From Vibrio gazogenes (GTDB lineage: Bacteria; Pseudomonadota; Gammaproteobacteria; Enterobacterales; Vibrionaceae): a stretch of DNA of 64,000 nt. The translations under genes were made by a program, and so were the position numbers. The notes beneath the pieces are model-generated. The model saw nothing but the letters and a program-made list of their open reading frames with translations, ran no database searches and was not told where the DNA came from. This document shows, piece by piece, positions 26,865 to 33,872 of the stretch (positions are counted from its first letter, which is position 1; each line of letters opens with the position of its first letter). The stretch is taken from the NCBI RefSeq assembly GCF_002196515.1, contig NZ_CP018836.1:620001-684000 (forward strand). Reading direction: 5' to 3'.

Positions 26865-28196
26865 TTAACTTACAGGCTGAATGTTAGTAAGTTCTTGATA
26901 TAAAGATTCGATAACTTTACTCGGAGCTCGAAACCTGATGTCTAATAATTTATCGTCTTGCATTTCTTTTTTTCGCTCCTCAGTAGCCAAGTCAAATTCA
27001 ATTTCAACGGCCAAATATTCAAGTCCATATTCCTCTGAATAGTCAGATCCTTGTGAGATACCAAGAAATTCTAGCAAGTCTTGAGCATTTGCTCTTTTAG
27101 CTATAATAGCGTCTATCATTCGAGGATTAATGACTTTCATCAGACAAACTACAGCCATAATATCCTGATAATATTCATTCATAGTCTGATTACGAGAATT
27201 TTCTATGATTGCAAAATAAGTTAGTATTCTTTCAATATCTCGGAATGAAGGTTTTAAATGCTTTACAAGCAATTTAAGCATATTAACAGCAGAATCATTA
27301 TTTATTGGATTCCCTGATGCCATTAACTTTAATGAATTGACTAGATACTCAGCTCCATCATCTTGCTGATACTTACCTGATGATCGAGGTAATGATAACC
27401 ACACATTAATGAATTTTTGTAAATAAGTGACTGAATCTATTCCATTTCCGTATCGATATTTAACAGACTCTTCGAGTTGTTTACGATTCATAACAAGTAA
27501 AAATGTTATTCCCGCAACTGAGAATAGATGTTTAATGTTTTCTAGTAGCTCTAATGCAAAATCAGGCCTACAACGATCAAGTTCGTCTATAACAAACACA
27601 ATTCGCTTCCCATCAGTATTATTTAGTGCCATATCGGATAAGAAATGTTTGAAGTTTTTTAAAGCTAATTTATCTGCCTTAGAACTTTCAAATTTTGAAG
27701 ATATAACTGAATCTACTTGTTCAGATACTAATTTTGATAGGTCTTGTTCTACTTCATCCAGCGCCGTACCATCAACGATACCAGCCGTACCAACACGAAT
27801 GCCTGTCTTAATAAGCCCCCGACTAAAAGCCTTAAAAACTTGCGCTGCTTTTTCTTTAAATTCTTGTTTTTTATTTTCAACTTTATCTTCCAGCAACTCA
27901 TATATCTCTGAAGCTAATGCCAAGAATGGTTCTTTTTGATAGTCATTTTCAAAAGCATCAAAGTAAATAGTTTCTAGTGGTACTTCGCGATGATGATAAT
28001 TTTCACTAGACCACATTTTAATAAATGTGCTTTTGCCTTCCCCCCATTGGGCGTCTAATGCTAGTACCAAATTCTCATTTGAATTATTTATCAAATTATA
28101 TAATCGGTCGCCAAATCCTTTTCTGTGGAATAAATCCTTTTCAGGAGAAAAACCTTCATTTTCGCTAATTTCTAGTTCTGGTACTGTTAATCTCAT
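26865..28196 (-). CDS. KAP-family P-loop NTPase (integron cassette)
   Basis: A 443-residue protein with Walker A AQWGEGKSTF at about residue 52 and Walker B RIVFVIDELDRCRPDF at about residue 195. The downstream segment LEESVKYRYG and helical C-terminal half are typical of KAP NTPases. Some family members insert membrane helices in the P-loop domain; none is evident here, so it is probably cytosolic. KAP NTPases recur in antiphage systems, but this gene stands alone in its cassette. Role in defence is inferred. Confidence 0.8.
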   Translation of the reverse strand: MRLTVPELEISENEGFSPEKDLFHRKGFGDRLYNLINNSNENLVLALDAQWGEGKSTFIKMWSSENYHHREVPLETIYFDAFENDYQKEPFLALASEIYELLEDKVENKKQEFKEKAAQVFKAFSRGLIKTGIRVGTAGIVDGTALDEVEQDLSKLVSEQVDSVISSKFESSKADKLALKNFKHFLSDMALNNTDGKRIVFVIDELDRCRPDFALELLENIKHLFSVAGITFLLVMNRKQLEESVKYRYGNGIDSVTYLQKFINVWLSLPRSSGKYQQDDGAEYLVNSLKLMASGNPINNDSAVNMLKLLVKHLKPSFRDIERILTYFAIIENSRNQTMNEYYQDIMAVVCLMKVINPRMIDAIIAKRANAQDLLEFLGISQGSDYSEEYGLEYLAVEIEFDLATEERKKEMQDDKLLDIRFRAPSKVIESLYQELTNIQPVS

Positions 28197-28749
28197 TAGT
28201 TACCTCTATGCACCACATAACATTTCTTATACAGAACAACTCTATGAGAATACTTCTGTATAACTTAATTCTTTTCTAAACTGAAAATCTCACAACTCAC
28301 CATCAAGTAGTAAAAAGTCGGAGCTTTCTCAACATCTATCGCGAAATACTGACTTGTTCGATCTAATTTATCCACGTTGTGATTTGATAAAAACAGTGCT
28401 GGAGTTATCAATGAAATCCCTGTTTCTCACGAATTTAAAAGAGTTGATGCAGACTCGTCACGCGTGAAAAACCATTAAAACGTATCTTTATTGGGTGATG
28501 TGAAGAGTCCGCTTTCACATCTCATGGTGTAACATGACATTTTCCACGCTACCGCTCTTTCGCATACGAAATGTGGGTATAAACATTTATCAATTCATTG
28601 CATATATTTATAGCAAAGAGTCACTGTGATGCCTACGGTAAATGGGAAATCGACTATAAAAAACAATCTGGCTAGCGGATGAAAATAAGGGGATAAAGAG
28701 GAAGATATGGGGGCACACATCATTTTCGATACATGCTGCATAAGTGGAA
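28197..28749. other. non-coding 3' segment of duplicated nucleotidyltransferase unit, copy B
   Basis: About 550 bases, closely similar to 22047-22590. It holds the perfect inverted repeat TTATACAGAA (28227-28236) / TTCTGTATAA (28254-28263). No gene is supported. Confidence 0.7.
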
Positions 28750-29631
28750 TCACCCTTCAAGCCGCGTCAGACAAACCTGCTCCACCAGCCCTTTCAGCTT
28801 CTCCACTTCCCCTTGCAGATACACCAGTTCTTCTTCGGTGATTTCGTAATGCATCGAGTAACGGGCGTCGATGTAGGCGCGTTGCAGGCGGCGGAAGCTG
28901 CGGCGGTGGAATTTGTCATCCATTGGGAAAATATCGGCAAAGGCACGGTCTTGCTCGGCACAGTATTTTTTCAGTTTTTCGATATTGTGGGTTTTGGGTA
29001 GGTAGTTGGTCAGAACCAGTAAGGTACAGGCAAAGAATCGCTCTGCGGCTTGATGAAGATTGAAAGCAGCTTCACTTAACCATTTTTTCTCAGATAGTAG
29101 AGTGCTATAGACATAATAATATCGCTGTGCACTTTCAAACCAGTAATCATAATGCTTCTGGGCGATTTGATGACGTTCTTCATCGGTCAGATCCCCCGGT
29201 TCGGCCAGCGCTTTCGGCGTCGCGGCAAAGATTTCGATGCCCTCTTCGCGAATATCCTTGAAGAAGTAGTGCCCTTGTCTGAGCTGTTCATTGACCTCTT
29301 CCAAGGTATGCACAATCAGACCCAGCGGTGCACTTTTGACTTTACGGTCGATCTGCTCTTCCGCCCTGCGCCAGACAAGATCGTCTTCCACCAGCGCGGA
29401 TTTGTTGACGATGACCAGAATGTCGTAGTCACTGACATAGCCATTGGGAATGTCCCGCACCCAACCGCCTTTGGCGTGACTGCCGAACAGAATGATTTTC
29501 AGGATCCGAAATTCAGCTTTACTCCCCTGCTTACCAACGAGGTATTCTTCCAGCGTGTCGCGCAAAATGGTCGAGATCAGCGCAAGTTCATGCTGTTTAC
29601 GTTCGGGAAGGTGGTCGAGTGAAGTCTTCAT
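28750..29631 (-). CDS. nucleotidyltransferase-HEPN fusion protein, copy B
   Basis: A 293-residue paralogue of the 22591-23469 protein. The nucleotidyltransferase half (ILFGSHAKGG, VSDYDILVIV) and the C-terminal 100 residues are almost identical. The stretch AQKHYDYWFESAQRYYYVYS and following residues differs strongly from AQHHFDHWFISASDFFELFQ in copy A. The difference lies at the start of the HEPN domain. Upstream sequence to 29709 belongs to the repeat and is not counted as coding. Confidence 0.82.
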   Translation of the reverse strand: MKTSLDHLPERKQHELALISTILRDTLEEYLVGKQGSKAEFRILKIILFGSHAKGGWVRDIPNGYVSDYDILVIVNKSALVEDDLVWRRAEEQIDRKVKSAPLGLIVHTLEEVNEQLRQGHYFFKDIREEGIEIFAATPKALAEPGDLTDEERHQIAQKHYDYWFESAQRYYYVYSTLLSEKKWLSEAAFNLHQAAERFFACTLLVLTNYLPKTHNIEKLKKYCAEQDRAFADIFPMDDKFHRRSFRRLQRAYIDARYSMHYEITEEELVYLQGEVEKLKGLVEQVCLTRLEG

Positions 29632-29659
29632 ATCTGAATGATTTGAATCGGTTAGTGAA

Positions 29660-29757
29660 CAATGCCCACAGTGTGGCGAGCTGCTGCGTAAAAGTCTATG
29701 GCTTTTCATCAGTTTAAATCCATATCGCGACCTTTTCCCGAGTCACTTCACACCACT
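29660..29757. repeat. about 255-bp repeat, copy 3 (truncated)
   Basis: The first 98 bases of the repeat (AATGCCCACAGTGTGGCGAG to CACTTCACACCA) follow nucleotidyltransferase copy B. Similarity to the other copies then stops. Confidence 0.8.
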
Positions 29758-29931
29758 TTATTTTTTATGCTGCAACGTTGAGGTGCTGATGCGAGTGAGG
29801 TGTCAGAATAGAAAAGGTCTCAATCTCTACTCAAACTTATTTTTGGCCAGAAATAAGCTAGATATGATGCTCCAACGCCCATGAACCAGATTAGAAAAAG
29901 TACCTTGAAACCTTAATCGTTTGTTATACGC

Positions 29932-30513
29932 CTATTTCAATACGCCAGATTCAACCGCTTCATTCAGTCTAGACTCGACTTCTTGCCAAAGTCTGTTACT
30001 GCCCTTTGCAATACGTTCACCGTTGAAAGCGAAAACCTTTTCTTTGGATATATTGTGCTTTTTCCAGCTATGACCTTCACCGTAAATGTTGTGAAGTAAA
30101 GGCGGCACTCGGTCAATTGCCTTAGCAAATCTCGCATCAGGGCTTTCGCCTTCTTCAAACTCGTCCCAAAGGCTGCCAAATTCTTCTCGGCTTGCTTCTG
30201 GCAATAGTTTGAATAACTTGTGTATTCCCGATCTTTCCAGTTGTTTATTTTCATCTGTTTCACTGGAGTAAATAATTATATCACCAGCTTCAATTTCACC
30301 TAAGTCATGGATGAGCAACATCTTCATGACACGAACAATATCAACTTGAACATTAGCAAAGTCTTTAAGCATTAGAGCACTCAAACATACGTGCCAACTA
30401 TGTTCTGCTGAGTTTTCATATCGATCTAACCCTACGGGTTTGGTTTGTCTTTCGACAGATTTGAGTTTTTCAACTTCAACCATGAAGTCGATTATTCCCT
30501 TGATTTCTTCCAC
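29932..30513 (-). CDS. HD-domain hydrolase (YfbR-like; integron cassette)
   Basis: A 193-residue metal-dependent phosphohydrolase of the HD family: AEHSWHVCL (first His), LLIHDLGE (HD pair) and a later Asp in KAIDRVPPLLHN. The layout is that of YfbR-type 5'-deoxynucleotidases, which hydrolyse deoxynucleoside monophosphates. A cassette-borne nucleotidase could affect nucleotide pools or phage replication, but this is inference. A core-like TTGTTATACG follows its stop. Confidence 0.82.
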   Translation of the reverse strand: MEEIKGIIDFMVEVEKLKSVERQTKPVGLDRYENSAEHSWHVCLSALMLKDFANVQVDIVRVMKMLLIHDLGEIEAGDIIIYSSETDENKQLERSGIHKLFKLLPEASREEFGSLWDEFEEGESPDARFAKAIDRVPPLLHNIYGEGHSWKKHNISKEKVFAFNGERIAKGSNRLWQEVESRLNEAVESGVLK

Positions 30514-30549
30514 ATTAACTCCTTTTTATGTGAAATTTCTGATTGGCGT

Positions 30550-30673
30550 ATAACGCCAAATTAAGGTATGAACAACGCTAACACCTTACCTAACCCATTG
30601 TGCCGTAAACACTTAACCCAATTCAAACCGAAAATGCCAAGCGTGGGAATCCGTCTTAAAGCTATGGTTATGC
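30550..30673. repeat. attC site
   Basis: Left core GTATAACGCCAAATTAAGG and right end GCTATGGTTATGCC, about 124 bases, between the GrpB-family and HD cassettes. The TAA stop of the GrpB-family gene lies in the right core. Confidence 0.8.
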
Positions 30674-31141
30674 CTGTCCTAAAACGCGTTCAATAAAAGC
30701 TGACTTTTTTCGACGATACTCTTCGTGAGACCAACCTGTACAAGACATTTTGAGTTCATTGTATTGTTGAACCAACTCAGGGCTTTCGCGGAGCTTGTCC
30801 CTAAACTCCACAAAGAAGTCAAATTCTGAGCCATTCGCTACGACTTGGAAAGCGACGTCTTCACCTGAGCTATTTTCTAGCATGCAAAGCTCTGGAGTTC
30901 TTAGCGTATTGGATTTTTCATTGAAACCTAAAGTAGAAAGTAACTTTACTGCTTCCTCTAGCTCGTTACCGTTAACACCAACAAGTATATCCAAATCTCC
31001 CTTAGATATAGCATTAGGGATAGAAGAAGCTCCAATATGCTCAATTGTTGCGTCTGGAAGTAAAGCAGCTATCTCAAGTTCGTACTTACGGTAGAGGTTT
31101 TCACAAGATGCCAGATATTCATCTGGTTGATAAAAATGCAT
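30668..31141 (-). CDS. GrpB/UPF0157-family nucleotidyltransferase-fold protein (integron cassette)
   Basis: A 157-residue protein with IEHIGASSIPNAISKGDLDILVGV, the GrpB signature in which a GS-like turn and paired Asp resemble nucleotidyltransferases, and the late YNELKM/RRKKSAFIE helix. Biochemical function is unknown. ATG 31141 has GGGAG five bases upstream and is preferred to 31153. Confidence 0.82.
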   Translation of the reverse strand: MHFYQPDEYLASCENLYRKYELEIAALLPDATIEHIGASSIPNAISKGDLDILVGVNGNELEEAVKLLSTLGFNEKSNTLRTPELCMLENSSGEDVAFQVVANGSEFDFFVEFRDKLRESPELVQQYNELKMSCTGWSHEEYRRKKSAFIERVLGQA

Positions 31142-31213
31142 GTTTTCTCCCAAAATGCGTGATATTGCGAGGTCAATTGCTGCGCATTGTATGGATAATA
31201 AATATCTAAATTC

Positions 31214-31368
31214 GGGTAAAGTGAGACCCAGGCTTTAGCAGCAACTAAAGCTTTTTATGCAGCAGTTCGATGCAGCGTTGGATCCTCGATTGAGAGACCG
31301 GTAACAAGAACGAACGCTGCATAGACTCCAAGCACCACACTCGAATAGTCTTCTGGGTCTCGAACCCG
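31214..31368 (+). ncRNA. candidate IS110 bridge RNA
   Basis: Directly upstream of the IS110 transposase lies a strongly foldable segment. The outer pairing is CGGGT (31214) / ACCCG (31364) and GAGACCCAG (31224-31232) / CTGGGTCTC (31353-31361). Inside are two hairpins: GCTTTAG/CTAAAGC (31233-31252), and ATGCAGCGTT (31270-31279) / AACGCTGCAT (31313-31322) with a 33-base loop. IS110-family elements are known to encode a guide (bridge) RNA in their non-coding end. The match is by position and fold, not by sequence. Confidence 0.6.
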
Positions 31369-31395
31369 CATTATGCAAGCAAGAGTTAGCTTATT

Positions 31396-32351
31396 ATGAA
31401 TACCAACACACTTCAAAACATTCATGTCGGTGTTGATACCGGCAAATCAAAACTCGATATCTACATCCGTCCACTTGATATTTTTTTCACCGTTTCTAAC
31501 GATGAAAACGGCATCAAGGAAGCCGTACAAACCATCAAAAAATACCATCCTCAACGGGTCGTTGTCGAAGCAACCGGGCGATTAGAAATGCCATTCATTC
31601 TCGCCTGCTCTCAAGCTCAATTGCCCTTTGTCATTGCCAATCCAATCCACATTAAACGCTTTGCCGGAGCCATTGGCCGTCGGGCCAAAACTGACAAGCT
31701 TGACGCCAATCTTATCGCTCATTATAGCGAAGCTATCCAACCGAAACTCACGCAGCTAAAACCAGAAATTATGCGTCTAATGAGTGATTTAGTGGCCCGG
31801 CGTCACCAAATAATGACCATGCAGACGATGGAGAAAAACCGACTGCAGTCGATGCCGAAATCATTAGCTTCAACCATCAATCCCGTGCTGAAGTGTTTGA
31901 AGCACAGATTGAGAAACTCGAAAAACTCATCGTCGCTCTGATTCAAATCATCCCAGAGTACCAAGCCAAAAATGAGATTTTACAGAGCGTCCCCGGCATT
32001 GGAAAAATCTGTGCGGCCTCGATTATTAGTAACGTTCCTGAACTGGGTTATATCAGCAATAAACAAGCGGCTTCACTCATCGGTGTTGCCCCCATGAGCC
32101 GTGAAAGCGGTCGCTACAAAGGTAAGCGAGTCATCCAAGGAGGGCGAGCACAAGTACGCACTGTTCTGTATATGGCAATGATGTCAGCTCTGCAATCTAA
32201 CCCAGTCATTAAGGCAACTTATCAACGCCTTTTAACTGCCGGAAACCCCAAAAAAGTAGCCATTATTGCCTGCATCAGAAAGATGGTTGTCATCCTAAAT
32301 TCGATGCTCAGAGACGGAAGCAAATGGGACGCTAATATGGGTGAAAATTAA
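31396..32351 (+). pseudogene. IS110-family transposase, frameshifted
   Basis: Two overlapping frames (31396-31941 and 31893-32351) together make one IS110 transposase of about 318 residues. The N-terminal DEDD RuvC-like part shows GVDTGKSKLD, VVEATG and KTDKLDAN. The C-terminal Tnp domain shows QSVPGIGKICAASII and the Ser-bearing MSRESGRYKGKR. Near 31890 the first frame reads LKCLKHRL where LKVFEAQI continues in the second frame, consistent with loss of one A. IS110 transposases are normally a single frame, so this copy is probably inactive. It is opposite in direction to the cassettes. Confidence 0.88.
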
Positions 32352-32538
32352 TTATTGACGGCATAGTCTCTTGAATGTCTTGCCTTACCAAGAAATGGGC
32401 AGCAAGTCCTGAATCGTTTTATGATTGAATTTGACGGCTATATATCGGATTGCATGTCATGACTGACTCCATGCTCTCGTTTGTATGTTTCGTTGCCGAT
32501 GTTGAAATCACAGAAAAACGAAACATAACCGCGAACCT
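32352..32538. other. right flank of the IS110 element with inverted repeat
   Basis: 187 bases without a gene. An 11-bp perfect inverted repeat (TATGTTTCGTT 32484-32494 / AACGAAACATA 32517-32527) followed by CATAACCGCG resembles half of an attC. It may be a cassette site partly replaced by the insertion element. The exact IS boundary is not visible. Confidence 0.45.
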
Positions 32539-32820
32539 TTAACAAACCGATATGACTCGATTTTCTAATACGGTGTTCGCGCCCGCACGCTCAATGATTT
32601 TTAACAACACCGATTGAATCGCTTCGTCTTCTCTGGCGTCTTTATCACTCGTGAATCGTTGTATTTGAGGTTCGCCATTCTCTTCAGATAAAAAGGTGAT
32701 CGCGACTTCCGTCGCCATATCTGCCGTTTTGCCGAAATACTCTACAGAGATTTGCGGATAACCGTTGAACCCCCGTTGTACGCGTTTCAGTATGCGTTTT
32801 TTCGCTTTGTCCACATTCAT
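32539..32820 (-). CDS. conserved small cytosolic protein of unknown function (integron cassette)
   Basis: A 93-residue protein starting MNVDKAKKRILKRVQRGF and continuing with FGKTADMATEVAITF and EDEAIQSVLLKIIERAGANTV. I recognise this as a type common among Vibrio and marine bacterial cassettes, but no function is known to me. AAAGGA seven bases before the ATG at 32820 sets the start; the longer frame to 33003 overlaps a different coding remnant. Confidence 0.65.
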   Translation of the reverse strand: MNVDKAKKRILKRVQRGFNGYPQISVEYFGKTADMATEVAITFLSEENGEPQIQRFTSDKDAREDEAIQSVLLKIIERAGANTVLENRVISVC

Positions 32821-32845
32821 CAGTGAATCCTTTCTGGTAGCTGAG

Positions 32846-33031
32846 CTAAAAAATATGTGGATGTCGCACCATCCCGCTGTCACCAATCGTTCGCCAACTC
32901 TCTGCGATACCTCTGATGAAGTCATCGAATCCATCATAATGTCCGCAGCGACAAAAGTATGCATCTTTTCTGGCATCAGCACATAAGTCGAGATCGTCAT
33001 CAATACTTATCTGCCGATAAGCGATTGCCAT
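32846..33031 (-). pseudogene. truncated GNAT acetyltransferase N-terminus
   Basis: 61 residues starting MAIAYRQISIDDDLDLCADA with ARKDAYFCRCG resemble the first third of a GNAT protein. The frame then stops at TAG before any acetyl-CoA-binding motif. It lies head-to-tail with the 32539-32820 gene, so the cassette probably lost the rest of this gene. Confidence 0.5.
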
Positions 33032-33052
33032 ACTGACCTTTTCTCTTCAGCA

Positions 33053-33113
33053 CTTAACGCTTAGGCGACTGATGGTGGTACACAGTGCTAGACGAGTGTT
33101 TTCTTGTTATGCT
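33053..33113. repeat. short attC site
   Basis: Left core CACTTAACGCTTAGGCG and right core TTCTTGTTATGC, about 61 bases with central pairing arms (AGTGCTAGACGAGTG). The cupin stop codon TAA forms the first bases on the minus strand. Confidence 0.7.
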
Positions 33114-33454
33114 GGTTTTTCAACACGATCACCATGACTTGGTGGCGTAGATGTGACAACGAAATGTAGATCGGTATGACCACGATTACTCAACTGGTGA
33201 GGAGTGTTGCTTGGTACATGAAAACCTTGGTTTTGCAGTAATTCAAAAGTTTCGCCATTGACTTCGAGTGTTGCGCAACCGGATAACACAAAGAAAAATT
33301 GTTCTGACTTGTTGTGCAGATGACGAACCTCTGAACAACCCGGGGGAACTCGCTCTTGAATAACGCTGAGGCTCTGAGACTTAACCAAGTGCCAACCATC
33401 ACATTGCTCACCCCATTGATAATGTTCTGAATTATCCTTAGATACGACTGCCAA
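33107..33454 (-). CDS. small cupin-domain protein (integron cassette)
   Basis: About 115 residues forming one cupin barrel: motif 1 HLHNKSEQFFFVLSG with metal-binding His/Glu, then GFHVPSNTPHQLSN as motif 2. Members include isomerases, dioxygenases and sensors; no substrate can be named. The start is set at TTG 33454 because GGAGGA lies seven bases before it and family members begin at VVSKDN. The ATG at 33490 would add residues unlike the family. Confidence 0.78.
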   Translation of the reverse strand: MAVVSKDNSEHYQWGEQCDGWHLVKSQSLSVIQERVPPGCSEVRHLHNKSEQFFFVLSGCATLEVNGETFELLQNQGFHVPSNTPHQLSNRGHTDLHFVVTSTPPSHGDRVEKPA

Positions 33455-33490
33455 ATTTCTTCCTCCGCCCCAATGAAAGTGATGCGCCAC

Positions 33491-33872
33491 TCTGCCATCA
33501 TACCTAAACCACTGATCTTGTCAGCCATATATTTGCCTCTGAGATTGCGTGATGTTCAGGCTTAGTGGGATTCACTTTCCTTGACTTGCTTATTTCATTT
33601 TTCTTATTGCTAAAGCTTGGTGCTAAAACTTGTTGCTGTTTGAGAAACATCAACAAGTTACTTTGACTGATGAATCGGTTAACTTTCCCATTTTTTATCA
33701 CGAAGAACAGACAAGGCCGCAGACGGATATCTGCGGCCTTGAGGTGGGAGTGAGTCAGATATGGGGGACTATCTGACTGTTGTTCTCCCTCGCGAATATA
33801 GTCGGTACTTTATGATCGGTACGTCTATGATCGGTACTTCATTGCGGGCGAGAAATGTTTCGCCCACTCTGC
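33491..33872. other. junction between integron array and xylanase gene
   Basis: About 380 bases with no supported gene; a 65-codon frame on the minus strand has no ribosome binding site. It contains the xylanase terminator (33713-33740), whose stem resembles that of the 255-bp repeat, and a short direct repeat (ATGATCGGTAC) near 33810-33835. Confidence 0.55.
33713..33740 (-). terminator. terminator-like hairpin after the xylanase gene
   Basis: The stem AAGGCCGCAG / CTGCGGCCTT has an ACGGATAT loop, about 130 bases after the stop. The stem core GCCGCAGA also occurs in the two terminators inside the 255-bp repeats. Confidence 0.65.

Noticed and set aside
19985..33490. Search for an integron integrase gene or attI
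   Set aside because: No tyrosine recombinase frame was seen on either strand within the window, so the integrase must lie outside or be lost.
33504..33701. 65-codon minus-strand frame between cupin and xylanase
   Set aside because: No ribosome binding site or recognisable pattern; it lies next to a terminator and is probably chance.
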